Source of the DNA: Massilia sp. PAMC28688
GTDB taxonomy: Bacteria > Pseudomonadota > Gammaproteobacteria > Burkholderiales > Burkholderiaceae_D
Assembly: GCF_019443445.1 (NCBI RefSeq)
Contig: NZ_CP080378.1
Span: forward strand, 1,054,001 to 1,118,000
DNA length: 64,000 nt
Direction of reading: 5' to 3'
Shown here in pieces: positions 47,676-58,810 of the stretch. The notes below the pieces were generated by a model that was not told where the DNA came from, ran no database searches, and saw only the letters and a program-made list of their open reading frames with translations. A program made the translations under genes and the position numbers. Positions within the stretch are counted from its first letter, which is position 1. Each line of letters starts with the position of its first letter.

Positions 47676-49652
47676 TTACTCCCTGGCCGGTGCGGTCTGG
47701 CCGCCCGGGGTGGCCGGCGCCTCGCTGGCACTGTTGGTTGTCGGGACCGGCGCTGCGGCCACACCTTTTTCCGCAGCCGCCGCGCCATCCTTGCTGGCCG
47801 GTTTTTTGCCCAGCAGGTAGTAGTCGAGGGCCTTGCGGGTGATCGGGGCGGCTACCGCCGCGCCGAAGCCGGCATTTTCCACAATCAGGGCCAGCGCGAT
47901 GCGCGGCTTGTCGGCCGGGGCAAAGGCCACGTACAGCGAATTGTCGCGGCGCCGTTCACCAATGGTCTTGGCATTGTATTTTTCGCCGCGCTTCAGGCTC
48001 ACCGCCTGCGAGGTGCCGGTCTTGCCGCCCGAGGTGTAGCCCGCATTGGCGAACACCTGGCGCGACGTCCCCTCTTCCGCCACGCCCACCATGGCGCTCT
48101 TGATGAAGTCGATATTTTCCTGGCGCAGCGGGATCCGGCCGCTGGGCTGGGCCACCGTGAGCTTGCGCGCGCGCGTGCTGCCGTCTTCAATGATCTTGAC
48201 CAGGTGCGGCTTCATCACCACGCCATTGTTGGCCAGGGTGGAGACCGCGTGCGCCAGCTGCAGGATGGTATAGCTGTTAAAACCCTGGCCAATCGATACG
48301 TTGATGGTGTCGCCGCCCTGCCAAGCCTGCGCTGCCTTGCTGCGGGCGAAGCGCTTGCGCTTCCATTCCTTCGACGGCAGCACCCCGGTCTTTTCATTTT
48401 CCAGGTCGATGCCGGTCAGGCGGCCGAAGCCGAACGGCTCCATGAAGTCGTGGATGGCATCGATGCCCAGATCGTGACCGAGCTGGTAATAGTAGGTGTT
48501 GCATGAGACGACAATGGAGGTGTACATATTGACCACGCCGTGGCCGCCCACCTTGTCGTCGTTCCAGCGATTGCCGCCCAGGTTGAAGTAGCCAATGTCG
48601 TTGATTGCCTGCGACGGTGTGCGCTTGCCCAGCTCCAGCGCCGCCAGCGCCATGAATGGCTTGAAGGTGGACCCTGGCGGGTAGGTACCCTGCAGCGGAC
48701 GGTTCATGAGCGGCCGGTCAAGCGAGGTATTGAGTTCGTTCCAGCTTTGGGTGTCAATGCCGTCAACGAACAGGTTGGGGTCGAAGCCCGGGCGCGACAC
48801 ATAGGCCAGGATGTCGCCGGTCTCCGGCTCGATCGCCACCAGCGCGCCGCGGTACTCGCCAAATGCCTCCTCGACGATCTTCTGCAGCTCGATATCGATC
48901 GACAGGATCAGGTTATTGCCGGGCGTGGCCTCCTTACGCGACATGGTGCTTACCGCCCGTCCACCGGCCGTCTTGATCACCTTTTCGTAGCCGGTAATGC
49001 CGTGCAGCTGCTTTTCGTAGCTCTTTTCCAGGCCTTCCTTGCCGATATGGTCGGTGCCGCGATAATTGGTGGCATCGTCCGACTCCTCGATCAGCTTTGC
49101 TTCGCGGGCATTGATGCGGCCAATGTAGCCGATCACGTGGGCCGCCGATTCGCCCAGTGGATAATTGCGAAACAGGCGCGCCTGCACGTCGACGCCCGGG
49201 AAGCGGAAGCGCTGGGCGGTAAAGCGCGCCACTTCGTCGTCCGTGAGGCGGGTACGCAGCGGCACGCTCTCGAAATTCTTCGATTCGGCCAGCAGGTTCT
49301 TGAAGCGCTTGCGGTCGCGCGGCTCCACCGTGACCAGGGTGGCCAGTTCGTCGATGACCGAATCGAGTGAATGGCGCAGCTTGGACGGCGTGATCTCGAG
49401 CGTATAGGCCGAGTAATTGCGGGCCAGGACCACGCCGTTGCGGTCCACGATCAGACCGCGGTTGGGCACGATCGGCACCACCGCAATGCGGTTGCCTTCG
49501 GACAAGGCGGCATAGTCGCTGTGCTTGACCACCTGCAGCCACACCACGCGCGCCACCAGCAAGCCAAAACAGAGAAAGGTGAGCGCGAACAGCACCCCCA
49601 CCCGCACCCGGAAGATATGGATCTCCCGGTCATTGTTCTTGATTTCAGTCAT
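47676..49652 (-). CDS. mrdA: Penicillin-binding protein 2 (transpeptidase of the elongasome)
   Basis: This 658-residue class B PBP has one N-terminal transmembrane helix (about 18-40), a dimerisation domain (about 60-230) and a transpeptidase domain. The active serine is Ser328 in the motif STFK; the second motif is SCN in VSCNTYYYQLG, and the third is KTG in GGKTGTSQ. The last 40 residues form an Ala/Pro-rich tail beyond the usual end. It crosslinks the strands made by RodA during elongation. It follows mreD by 13 bp, and rodA follows after 3 bp. Confidence 0.94.
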   Translation of the reverse strand: MTEIKNNDREIHIFRVRVGVLFALTFLCFGLLVARVVWLQVVKHSDYAALSEGNRIAVVPIVPNRGLIVDRNGVVLARNYSAYTLEITPSKLRHSLDSVIDELATLVTVEPRDRKRFKNLLAESKNFESVPLRTRLTDDEVARFTAQRFRFPGVDVQARLFRNYPLGESAAHVIGYIGRINAREAKLIEESDDATNYRGTDHIGKEGLEKSYEKQLHGITGYEKVIKTAGGRAVSTMSRKEATPGNNLILSIDIELQKIVEEAFGEYRGALVAIEPETGDILAYVSRPGFDPNLFVDGIDTQSWNELNTSLDRPLMNRPLQGTYPPGSTFKPFMALAALELGKRTPSQAINDIGYFNLGGNRWNDDKVGGHGVVNMYTSIVVSCNTYYYQLGHDLGIDAIHDFMEPFGFGRLTGIDLENEKTGVLPSKEWKRKRFARSKAAQAWQGGDTINVSIGQGFNSYTILQLAHAVSTLANNGVVMKPHLVKIIEDGSTRARKLTVAQPSGRIPLRQENIDFIKSAMVGVAEEGTSRQVFANAGYTSGGKTGTSQAVSLKRGEKYNAKTIGERRRDNSLYVAFAPADKPRIALALIVENAGFGAAVAAPITRKALDYYLLGKKPASKDGAAAAEKGVAAAPVPTTNSASEAPATPGGQTAPARE

Positions 49653-49665
49653 GCAGGGTCAGCCA

Positions 49666-50178
49666 TCAGATGGGGCGCGTATGGTCGCGGTCCACCGCGC
49701 GGCGCTGGGGTGCCAAGAGCAGCCAGGTGACGACAGGCCACAGGAGGATGGCGACCACGCTCTCGGAAAAATGCAGCCAGCCCGGAAAGCGCCCCGACAC
49801 GATATAACTGACCAGCACCTGCACGGCCTGCGTCATGATCAGCAGCGGGAATACATGCAGGGCCTGGGTCGTGAGTGGAAACCACAATACGCGGCGGTGA
49901 ATCGTGATCGCAAAATACGACAGCAGGGTGTATGCCAGCGCGTTCTCGCCCAGCAGGGTCGCTTCATGCACATCCATCAGCAGGCCCATGAAAAACGCCA
50001 TGCCGATACCGACCTTGCGCGGCTGGTGAATGCCCCAGAAGACCAGCACCAGCGCCACAAAGTCCGGCACCCCGATCAGGCCGCCCCATGGCAGAAGATT
50101 GAGCAGGAATGCCAGGGCGAGCGTAATGCCGATGAAGATCGGGCTGACCGGCAGCAGAATGTAATGAGGGCGGTTCAT
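49666..50178 (-). CDS. mreD: Rod shape-determining membrane protein MreD
   Basis: This 170-residue protein has about five transmembrane helices, and motifs such as VFWGIHQPRKVGIGMAF and GLLMDVHEATLLGENAL match MreD. MreD links MreC to the membrane part of the elongation complex. Its start overlaps the mreC stop by four bases, and mrdA follows closely. The length is typical. Confidence 0.92.
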   Translation of the reverse strand: MNRPHYILLPVSPIFIGITLALAFLLNLLPWGGLIGVPDFVALVLVFWGIHQPRKVGIGMAFFMGLLMDVHEATLLGENALAYTLLSYFAITIHRRVLWFPLTTQALHVFPLLIMTQAVQVLVSYIVSGRFPGWLHFSESVVAILLWPVVTWLLLAPQRRAVDRDHTRPI

Positions 50179-51275
50179 CGGGCAGGTCCTCCTGGCACGG
50201 TGGCGGCAGGTGCCGCGGTCTGCTGGCGCGGCGCGGCCGGCGGCGTGGCGCGGCCGGGAACCGGGGCCTGGCCTGGCCTGGCGGCGGGCGGCGCCGGCGG
50301 CGTCACCGCCGGTGTTGCCGGTGTCGCGGACGTTTCCGGCAGCAGGGCCGGCACCCCGCCTTCAGCGGCGATGGCGCCCATTTTCGGCAGATTGTTTTTC
50401 TTGATCGGCTTGAGCGTTTCTGCCGGCGGGCGCGGCGCCGGCTTGGGCAGCTCCATCAGGATCAGGAGCTGGCGGTTGCGGTCGATGCCGGCCAGCGGCT
50501 GGCATACCACATTGCCGAATGTGCGGCCGGCGCTGTTCTCCACCTTGACCACCTTGGCCACGGCCAGGCCGGCGGGATAGACCCCGTCGAGGCCGGACGT
50601 GATGATGACGTCACCGACCACGATGTCGGCATTGGGCTCGACGAAACGCAGGTCGAGCATGCCGGACGACCCGCGCCCATAGGCTACGCTGCGCAAGCCA
50701 TTGCGCAGCACCTGCACGGGAACGGCCTGTTCGCGGTCGGTCAGCAGCGTCACCTCGGATGTGAAGGGAAATACGCGCGTGATCTGGCCGACCACGCCGG
50801 CATTGTCGATCACGGGCAGGCCGAGTACCACCTTGTCGCTGCTACCGCGGTCGAGCACGATCTTGCGGGTCGACGAATTGTGGGCGTCGTACAGGATTTC
50901 ACTCATGAGCGTCTTTACCGGCAGCACCTCACGCGCGCCCATCAGCTTGCGCAGGTGCGCATTCTCGGCGGCCTGCATGGTGGCCTTCTGCATGGCGGCG
51001 GCAGCGGCCACTTCGGCCGCCTTGAGGTCATTGAGCTCCTTTTGCAACGCCGACAGCGACGAGAAATAGGTGCCCATCCCCAGCATCGCGTCACGCGGCA
51101 TGAGGGCGGCCTTCTGGAAGGGATAAAGAACGGTACCGGTCACCTGGCGCACCATGGCCAGCGCCTGGAAGCGCGTGTCGGCCACCAGCAGAATGATCGA
51201 AATGATCGCGAAAACCGTCACCTTGACCCGAGCGGGCGCTCCCTGTTTGAAAAGCGGCGGTGGACTGTATTCCAT
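50175..51275 (-). CDS. mreC: Rod shape-determining protein MreC
   Basis: This 366-residue periplasmic scaffold has a transmembrane helix near residues 17-37, a coiled coil (about 65-115), and the beta-barrel domains with SSTRKIVLDRGSSDKVVLG and PVIDNAGVVGQI. The last 90 residues are a Pro/Ala-rich tail (PATPAVTPPAPPAAR) longer than in many homologues. MreC activates PBP2. ATG 51275 is used (MEYSPPPLFK); a TTG three codons upstream is unlikely. It follows mreB by 82 bp. Confidence 0.93.
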   Translation of the reverse strand: MEYSPPPLFKQGAPARVKVTVFAIISIILLVADTRFQALAMVRQVTGTVLYPFQKAALMPRDAMLGMGTYFSSLSALQKELNDLKAAEVAAAAAMQKATMQAAENAHLRKLMGAREVLPVKTLMSEILYDAHNSSTRKIVLDRGSSDKVVLGLPVIDNAGVVGQITRVFPFTSEVTLLTDREQAVPVQVLRNGLRSVAYGRGSSGMLDLRFVEPNADIVVGDVIITSGLDGVYPAGLAVAKVVKVENSAGRTFGNVVCQPLAGIDRNRQLLILMELPKPAPRPPAETLKPIKKNNLPKMGAIAAEGGVPALLPETSATPATPAVTPPAPPAARPGQAPVPGRATPPAAPRQQTAAPAATVPGGPAR

Positions 51276-51357
51276 GACTTCCAATAATGACGGCGCACAG
51301 CGCCTGGGTCACTGCGGGCAGCCCGACCGGGGCCGCCCTTGCTGCACCTGGGCAGCC

Positions 51358-52721
<1,364 letters not shown>

Positions 52722-53024
52722 ATGTCCCTGACCCTTGCAGACGTAAAACGGATCGCCAATCTGGCCCAGCTCGACATGGACGAAGCCCATGCCGAAGTGG
52801 CCCTGGTTGAATTAAACGGCATATTCGCCCTGGCCGAGCAAATGCAGGCCATCGATACCACCGGCGTCACGCCACTGGCGCAGCCGCTGGCCGCGGTGCT
52901 CGGCCATGTACCGCTGCGCCTGCGCGAGGACGTCGTGACGGAACAAAACCACCGCGACGATTACCAGGCGAGCGCGCCCAAAACCCAGGACGGCCTGTAC
53001 CTGGTACCAAAAGTTATTGAGTAA
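52722..53024 (+). CDS. gatC: Asp-tRNA(Asn)/Glu-tRNA(Gln) amidotransferase subunit C
   Basis: This 100-residue subunit stabilises GatA-GatB. It begins [19 protein letters not shown] and has [11 protein letters not shown], the conserved tail that wraps GatA. The genes gatC, gatA and gatB follow in order with gaps of about 20 bp, forming one operon. No clear Shine-Dalgarno sequence precedes the ATG. The family length is about 95-100 residues, so it is complete. Confidence 0.93.
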   Translation: MSLTLADVKRIANLAQLDMDEAHAEVALVELNGIFALAEQMQAIDTTGVTPLAQPLAAVLGHVPLRLREDVVTEQNHRDDYQASAPKTQDGLYLVPKVIE

Positions 53025-53044
53025 TCACGGAACCGACATTCGCC

Positions 53045-54520
53045 ATGCATACAAAAACGCTAAAACAGCTGTCCGGGCTCCTGCAATCGAAAGCCATTTC
53101 CAGCACCGAACTGACACGCCACTTCCTGGACCGCGCCAAAGCCAGCGACCTCAATGCCTTTTTGCATATTGACGAGTCGTTATCGCTGGCCCAGGCCGCG
53201 GCGGCCGATGCCAGCCTGGCCAATGGCAGCGCAGGCCTGCTGACCGGTATTCCCATCGCCCACAAGGATATCTTTGTCACGCGCGACTGGCGCTCGACTG
53301 CCGGCAGCAAGATGCTGGCCAATTACAGCAGCCCGTTCAACGCCACCGTGGTCGACAAATTTGCCGCTGCCGGCATGGTCTCGCTGGGCAAACTCAATTG
53401 CGACGAATTCGCCATGGGTTCATCCAACGAAAACTCGGCCTTCGGCGCCGTCAAGAACCCGTGGGACAAGCTGGCCGTGCCGGGCGGCTCCTCGGGCGGC
53501 TCGGCGGCGGCCATTGCCGCGCGCCTGGCGCCGGCCGCCACCGCCACCGATACGGGCGGCTCGATTCGCCAGCCAGCCGCGTTTTGCGGCGTGACCGGCA
53601 TCAAGCCGACCTACGGGCGCGTGTCGCGCTTTGGCATGATCGCCTTTGCCTCCTCGCTCGACCAGGGCGGCCCCATGGCGCAGACGGCCGAAGACTGCGC
53701 CATGCTGCTCAATGAAATGGTGGGCTTTGACGAACGCGACTCCACCAGCCTGACGCCGGAGCAAGGCAATGTGCGCGAAGACTTCACGCGCGAACTCAAC
53801 ACGCCGTTGAAGGGCCTGCGCATCGGCCTGCCGAAAGAGTATTTTGGCGAAGGCCTGGCCGCCGACGTGGAGCAGGCCGTGCGCGCCGCGCTCGACGAAT
53901 TCGTCCGGCTGGGCGCCACGCTGGTGGACATCTCGCTGCCCAAGACGGCGCTGTCGATCCCCGTGTACTACATCATCGCGCCGGCCGAAGCGTCATCGAA
54001 CCTGTCGCGCTTTGACGGCGTGCGCTACGGCCATCGCGCGGCCCAGTACAGCAACCTCAATGACATGTACAAGAAAAGCCGCGCCGAAGGCTTCGGCAAG
54101 GAAGTCCAGCGCCGCATCATGGTGGGCACCTATGTGCTGTGCCATGGCTACTACGACGCCTACTATGTGCAGGCGCAGAAGATCCGGCGCCTGATCGCCG
54201 ACGACTTCAAGGCCGCGCTGGGGCACACCTGCGACGTCATCATGGGACCGGTGGCACCCACCGTGGCCTGGGACCTGGGCGCCAAGTCGAACGACCCGGT
54301 GGCCAACTACCTGGCCGACATCTTCACCCTCTCCACCAGCCTGGCCGGCTTGCCCGGCATGTCGATCCCGTGCGGCTTTGGCCAGGGCGACAAGAACGGC
54401 AGCCGTCCGGTAGGGCTGCAGATCATCGGTAACTACTTCGCCGAAGCGAAGCTGCTCGGCATCGCCCACCAGTACCAGCAAGTGACCGACTGGCATACCC
54501 GCGCTCCTGCCGGCATTTAA
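53045..54520 (+). CDS. gatA: Asp-tRNA(Asn)/Glu-tRNA(Gln) amidotransferase subunit A
   Basis: This 491-residue amidase releases ammonia from glutamine for transfer to mischarged tRNA. The catalytic Ser-cisSer-Lys triad is Lys74 (in AHKDIF), Ser149 (in GGSSGGS) and Ser173 (in [11 protein letters not shown]), with the same spacing as in other GatA proteins. Ammonia is channelled to GatB. The gene sits between gatC and gatB. Nothing unusual is seen. Confidence 0.95.
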   Translation: MHTKTLKQLSGLLQSKAISSTELTRHFLDRAKASDLNAFLHIDESLSLAQAAAADASLANGSAGLLTGIPIAHKDIFVTRDWRSTAGSKMLANYSSPFNATVVDKFAAAGMVSLGKLNCDEFAMGSSNENSAFGAVKNPWDKLAVPGGSSGGSAAAIAARLAPAATATDTGGSIRQPAAFCGVTGIKPTYGRVSRFGMIAFASSLDQGGPMAQTAEDCAMLLNEMVGFDERDSTSLTPEQGNVREDFTRELNTPLKGLRIGLPKEYFGEGLAADVEQAVRAALDEFVRLGATLVDISLPKTALSIPVYYIIAPAEASSNLSRFDGVRYGHRAAQYSNLNDMYKKSRAEGFGKEVQRRIMVGTYVLCHGYYDAYYVQAQKIRRLIADDFKAALGHTCDVIMGPVAPTVAWDLGAKSNDPVANYLADIFTLSTSLAGLPGMSIPCGFGQGDKNGSRPVGLQIIGNYFAEAKLLGIAHQYQQVTDWHTRAPAGI

Positions 54521-54539
54521 GAAAAGAAGAGAGAAGCTT

Positions 54540-56000
54540 ATGCAATGGGAAGTCGTCATCGGTATTGAGAACCACGTCCAGCTCACTACCAACTCCAAGA
54601 TCTTCAGCGGCAGCGCGATTGCCTTTGGCGCCGAGCCGAACACCCAGGCCAGCCCGGTGGACCTGGCCCTGCCGGGCGTGCTGCCGGTGATGAACCGCGG
54701 CGCCGTCGAGCGCGCGATCCGCTTTGGCCTGGCGGTGGGCGCCAAAATCGCTCCCCAGTCGGTCTTCGCGCGCAAGAACTACTTTTACCCGGACCTGCCC
54801 AAGGGCTATCAGATCAGCCAGTTCGAAGACCCGATCGTCGTTGGCGGCCAGGTCACATTCGGCTTTGAAAAGGATGGCAAGTTCGAGACGCGTACCGTCA
54901 ACCTCACGCGCGCGCACCTGGAAGAAGACGCCGGCAAGTCGCTGCACGAAGACTATGCAGGCATGAGCGGCATCGACCTCAATCGCGCCGGCACGCCGCT
55001 GCTGGAAATCGTGTCGGAGCCGGAGATGCGCAGTGCGGCCGAAGCGGTCGCCTACTGCAAGGCGCTGCACTCGCTGGTGGTGTGGCTGGGCGTATGCGAC
55101 GGCAATATGCAGGAAGGCTCATTCCGCTGCGATATCAACGTCTCGGTACGGCCGGTGGGGCAGAAGGAATTTGGCACGCGCTGCGAAATCAAGAACCTCA
55201 ACTCGTTCCGCTTCATTGAAGAAGCGGTGGCGGTCGAAGTGCGGCGCCAGATCGAGCTGATCGAAGACGGCGGCAAGGTGGTGCAGGCGACGCGTCTGTA
55301 CGACCCGGACAAGAAAGAGACGCGTGCCATGCGCAGCAAGGAAGACGCGCAGGATTACCGCTACTTCCCGGATCCCGATTTGCCGCCCTTGACCATCGGC
55401 GAAGACTGGATCGCGCGCGTCAGGTCCGACATGCCGGAACTGCCGGCGGCGATGCGTGCGCGCTTCGTGAGCGACTACGCGCTGCCCGAATACGACAGCA
55501 TGATCATGACGTCCTCACATCAGATGGCGGCATATTTCGAAGCGGTCGTGGCGATTGCGGGCAAGGACAATGCCAAGGCCGCGGCCAACTGGCTGATGGG
55601 CGACGTCGCCTCGACGCTGAACCGGGAGGGCGTGGACATTGCCGACTCGCCAGTGGAAGCGTCGCAACTGGCGCTGCTGCTCAAGCGGATCGCGGATGGC
55701 ACCATCTCCAACAAGATCGCCAAAGAAGTGTTCGCGGCCATGTGGGAAGCGAAATCGGCGGACGAGAACATTGCCGACGCCATCATCGACCAGAAAGGCT
55801 TGCGCCAGATTTCGGACAGCGGCGCGCTGGAAAAGATTGTGGACGACGTGCTGGCAGCGAATGCCAAATCGGTGGAACAATACCGCGCCGGCAAGGAAGC
55901 GGCCATCAACGCCCTGATCGGCCAAGCCATGAAAGCGTCGCGCGGCAAGGCCAACCCCGCGCAGCTGACCGAACTGTTCAAGAAAAAACTGGCCGGCTGA
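54540..56000 (+). CDS. gatB: Asp-tRNA(Asn)/Glu-tRNA(Gln) amidotransferase subunit B
   Basis: This 486-residue subunit activates the carboxylate of Asp- or Glu-charged tRNA and amidates it. Its start [13 protein letters not shown] resembles the usual WExVIGLEVH but has Asn in place of the first conserved residue pair. Further motifs are [26 protein letters not shown] and [13 protein letters not shown]. The C-terminal YqeY-like tail ends [16 protein letters not shown] ribosome binding site AAGAGAGAAG lies just upstream. It ends 23 bp before the inverted-repeat element. Confidence 0.94.
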   Translation: MQWEVVIGIENHVQLTTNSKIFSGSAIAFGAEPNTQASPVDLALPGVLPVMNRGAVERAIRFGLAVGAKIAPQSVFARKNYFYPDLPKGYQISQFEDPIVVGGQVTFGFEKDGKFETRTVNLTRAHLEEDAGKSLHEDYAGMSGIDLNRAGTPLLEIVSEPEMRSAAEAVAYCKALHSLVVWLGVCDGNMQEGSFRCDINVSVRPVGQKEFGTRCEIKNLNSFRFIEEAVAVEVRRQIELIEDGGKVVQATRLYDPDKKETRAMRSKEDAQDYRYFPDPDLPPLTIGEDWIARVRSDMPELPAAMRARFVSDYALPEYDSMIMTSSHQMAAYFEAVVAIAGKDNAKAAANWLMGDVASTLNREGVDIADSPVEASQLALLLKRIADGTISNKIAKEVFAAMWEAKSADENIADAIIDQKGLRQISDSGALEKIVDDVLAANAKSVEQYRAGKEAAINALIGQAMKASRGKANPAQLTELFKKKLAG

Positions 56001-56023
56001 CAAGGCCCGGTCTGGCCCTCGTG

Positions 56024-56387
56024 TTTCCCACCACCAGGGTCAGACCACTTAAACGACGCAAAATCAATTTCCCTACGCCAGGGTCAGACCACTTTCGCGC
56101 CATTCTGACAACTTTTCAGATACCAAATCGACACCGCCATAGGCGTGAAAGGTCGATCATAGGTGATGCCAATATAGGCCGGCAAACCTCTCGTTCCCTA
56201 TCTGGAACGCGCCAAATGGTGGCAAGGCATTTTTTTCCGGGAAGCTTTGTCCTCAGCGCACGGGAAGCACTCAAATTTGCCGCAGCACACCGGTAAACGT
56301 TGCTTTTGACGCGTTTAAGTGGTCTGACCCTGGCAATAGGAAATTGATTTTGGCGCGTTTAAGTGGTCTGACCCTGGTGGGAGGAAA
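56024..56387. repeat. Inverted-repeat element with four copies of a GTGGTCTGACCCTGG motif
   Basis: The 17-base motif AAGTGGTCTGACCCTGG occurs four times: reversed at 56034-56050 and 56078-56094 (the latter starting with CCAGGGTCAGACC), and forward at 56317-56333 and 56361-56377. The two arms, about 56024-56103 and 56309-56387, are imperfect inverted copies of each other over roughly 80 bases, including a shared GGAAATTGATTTT spacer. Between them lie about 205 bases with no full gene. The motif contains the palindrome GGTC-T-GACC. This looks like a non-autonomous repeat of REPIN or MITE type. It fills the 389-bp space between gatB and the convergent pyrE and ends two bases from the pyrE stop. 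Confidence 0.8.
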
Positions 56388-56389
56388 GT

Positions 56390-57052
56390 TTAGATGCCGT
56401 AGCGGGTGCGGTAGGCAGCGACGGCGTCCTTGTATTGCAGCAGCTCGGGGTCGGCGCCGGCGCTGTTGAGGTAGCTGAACAGGTCGTCGAGATTGCCGAT
56501 CGAGATGACGGGTATGCCGAATTCGCGGCTCACTTCCTGTACCGCGGAATTGGCCGACAGTTCGCCATCCTTGCCCGAGCGCTCCATCCGGTCGAGCGCG
56601 ATCAAGACGGCACATGGCTCGGCGCCAGCGGCCCGGATCATGTCCACCGATTCACGCACCGAGGTGCCAGCCGAAATCACGTCGTCGATGATCACGACCT
56701 TGCCCTGCAATGTGGCGCCAACGATGGTGCCGCCCTCGCCGTGCGCCTTCGCTTCCTTGCGGTTGAAGGCGAACGAGGTGTTGCGGCCCTTGCCGGCCAG
56801 CGCTACGGCCGTGGCCGAGGCCAGCGTGATGCCCTTGTAGGCCGGCCCGAACAGCATGTCGAATGCGACGCCGGAGTCGAGCAGGGTCTGGGCGTAGAAC
56901 TGCGCCAGCTGCGCCAGCGTGGCGCCGTCATGGAACAGCCCCGCGTTGAAGAAGTACGGCGACTGGCGCCCCGCCTTGGTGGTGAAGTCGCCAAAGCGCA
57001 GCACGCCCGTGGACACCGAAAACGCGATAAACTGTTGGCGCAAATTGTTCAC
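56390..57052 (-). CDS. pyrE: Orotate phosphoribosyltransferase
   Basis: This 220-residue enzyme forms orotidine monophosphate from orotate and PRPP in pyrimidine synthesis. The PRPP-binding motif [13 protein letters not shown] is near residues 120-132, and the flexible catalytic loop [13 protein letters not shown] is at about 97-109. The start [13 protein letters not shown] matches the family. It diverges from the exonuclease III gene with 71 bp between the starts. Its 3' end touches the inverted-repeat element, which could serve as its terminator region. Confidence 0.95.
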   Translation of the reverse strand: MNNLRQQFIAFSVSTGVLRFGDFTTKAGRQSPYFFNAGLFHDGATLAQLAQFYAQTLLDSGVAFDMLFGPAYKGITLASATAVALAGKGRNTSFAFNRKEAKAHGEGGTIVGATLQGKVVIIDDVISAGTSVRESVDMIRAAGAEPCAVLIALDRMERSGKDGELSANSAVQEVSREFGIPVISIGNLDDLFSYLNSAGADPELLQYKDAVAAYRTRYGI

Positions 57053-57123
57053 GTGATTTCCTCTTTGTTAAGTAGCCGCTATTGAAAGTGGCTGTATTTT
57101 ACGCCACCCCTCTTCTCCGAACC

Positions 57124-57894
57124 ATGCCAAAAATTATTTCCGCGAACTTGAACGGGATCCGTTCGGCCCACAAAAAGGGCTTCTTCAACTGGATGACGAG
57201 CCAGACCGCCGACTTTGTCTGCGTCCAGGAACTCAAGGCGCAGCTGCCCGACATGACCGATGACTTCCTGATGCCCGGCGGGTACCACGGCCATTTCCAC
57301 TACGCCGAAAAGAAGGGCTATTCCGGCACCGGCATCTACAGCCGCGTCAAGCCGGACAATGTCCGCACCGGCTTTGGCTGCCAGGAGTTCGATGCCGAGG
57401 GCCGCTATGTGCGCTGCGATTTTGGCGACCTGACCATCATCTCGGTCTACTGCCCGTCCGGCTCGTCCTCGCCAGAACGCCAGGAGGCGAAGTTCCGCTT
57501 CATGGAGGTGTTCCTGCCACACTTGCTGGCACTGCGCGCGGAAGGCCGCGAGGTCGTGATCTGCGGCGACTGGAATATCGCGCACCAGGAAATCGATCTG
57601 AAGAACTGGAAGGGCAACAAGAAGAATTCGGGCTTCCTGCCGGAGGAACGCGCCTGGCTGTCACGCATCTTCGATGAGTTGGGTTACGTCGATGTCCATC
57701 GCGGCATCGATAAACGCCCGGAGCAGTACACCTGGTGGAGCAACCGCGGCCAGGCCTACGCCAAGAATGTGGGATGGCGCATCGATTACCACGTTGCCAC
57801 GCCCGGGATCGCGGCCCAGGCCAAGGCGGTCCATGTCTACAAGGATGAGCGCTTTTCCGACCACGCGCCGCTGATCATCGATTACACGCTGTAG
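57124..57894 (+). CDS. xth: Exodeoxyribonuclease III / AP endonuclease
   Basis: This 256-residue enzyme of the exonuclease III family repairs abasic sites and 3' blocks. Conserved motifs are SANLNGIRSAHKKG near residue 6, CVQELKAQ (metal-binding Glu), GDWNIAHQEIDLKNW (catalytic Asp and Asn), GWRIDYH and SDHAPLIIDY (catalytic His). The ATG at 57124 is used, because the family start MPKIISANLNG lies there; the open frame 14 codons upstream overlaps the promoter region. It is convergent with the pseudouridine synthase gene, with one base between stops. Confidence 0.94.
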   Translation: MPKIISANLNGIRSAHKKGFFNWMTSQTADFVCVQELKAQLPDMTDDFLMPGGYHGHFHYAEKKGYSGTGIYSRVKPDNVRTGFGCQEFDAEGRYVRCDFGDLTIISVYCPSGSSSPERQEAKFRFMEVFLPHLLALRAEGREVVICGDWNIAHQEIDLKNWKGNKKNSGFLPEERAWLSRIFDELGYVDVHRGIDKRPEQYTWWSNRGQAYAKNVGWRIDYHVATPGIAAQAKAVHVYKDERFSDHAPLIIDYTL

Positions 57895-57895
57895 C

Positions 57896-58807
57896 CTACA
57901 ATGCGCGCGCGCTGTCGAAGCGCCGCGGCTGGCCGCTCAGGGGATCGGTAAAGCTGATCGTGCGCGCCAGCAGCTTGAGCGGCCTGGCATAGTCGTCAGC
58001 ACCGCACGCAAGTGCCACCGGATACAGCGCGTCGCCCACTATCGGCGCGCCCAGCGCTGCCATGTGCACGCGCAGCTGGTGCTTGCGCCCCGTATGTGGG
58101 TGCAGCCGGTACAGGGCCAGCCCTGCGTCCAGCAGCTTGAGCACTTCCACCCGCGTTTCTGCATTCGCTTCCCCCGCCACTTCGGCCGTCCGGAAAAACT
58201 GCCCGTCGTCGGCCAGGCGGCTGCGGTAGGTCAGCGGGAAAGCATGCTGCGGCAGTTGCGGCGCAATCGCTTCGTACACCTTGTCGATGCAGCGCTTCTG
58301 GAACAGCGATTGATAGGCGCCCCGGCTGTCCGGGCGCACCGAAAAGATCACGACTCCGGCCGTCTCCCGGTCCAGCCGGTGAATCGGCGTCAGGTCGTCA
58401 ATGCCAAGGCGGTTCTTCAACCGCACCAGCAGGGACTCGCGCAGAAAGCGTCCGCCTGGCGTGGTCGGTAGAAAATGGGGCTTGTCGGCCACCAGCAGAT
58501 GCTGGTCCTGGTGCAGGATGGTCTCTTCAAACGGGAGCGGGGCTTCGTCCTCGATCTCGCGGTAGTACCACAGGCGCATGCCGCGCTTGAGCACCGTGGC
58601 CTCGGCGACCCTCTCGCCGGCGCCGTCGACCACGTCGCCACGGGCCATGCGCTCGCGCCATACGGCTTCTGGTACATCGGGGAAGCGCCGCAGCAGGAAC
58701 ACCAGCGCAGCGCCGGGCGCCGGGTCGTCGATCCACAGGTAGCTCGGCGCCACGCCGGCGCGCAGCGGCAGCGGCTTGATGGCGTTGGCGTCGGCCTGTC
58801 TACCCAT
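57896..58807 (-). CDS. RluA-family pseudouridine synthase
   Basis: This 303-residue enzyme has the RluA catalytic motif HRLDRETAG (catalytic Asp) near residue 143 and further family motifs RLHPHTGRKHQLRVHMA and GDALYP. An N-terminal S4-like region (about residues 30-75) resembles RNA-binding domains. Family members isomerise uridine in 23S rRNA or tRNA, but the exact position cannot be told. It follows the M48 protease gene on the same strand, 3 bp after that gene's start site region. Confidence 0.88.
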   Translation of the reverse strand: MGRQADANAIKPLPLRAGVAPSYLWIDDPAPGAALVFLLRRFPDVPEAVWRERMARGDVVDGAGERVAEATVLKRGMRLWYYREIEDEAPLPFEETILHQDQHLLVADKPHFLPTTPGGRFLRESLLVRLKNRLGIDDLTPIHRLDRETAGVVIFSVRPDSRGAYQSLFQKRCIDKVYEAIAPQLPQHAFPLTYRSRLADDGQFFRTAEVAGEANAETRVEVLKLLDAGLALYRLHPHTGRKHQLRVHMAALGAPIVGDALYPVALACGADDYARPLKLLARTISFTDPLSGQPRRFDSARAL

Positions 58808-58810
58808 TCC

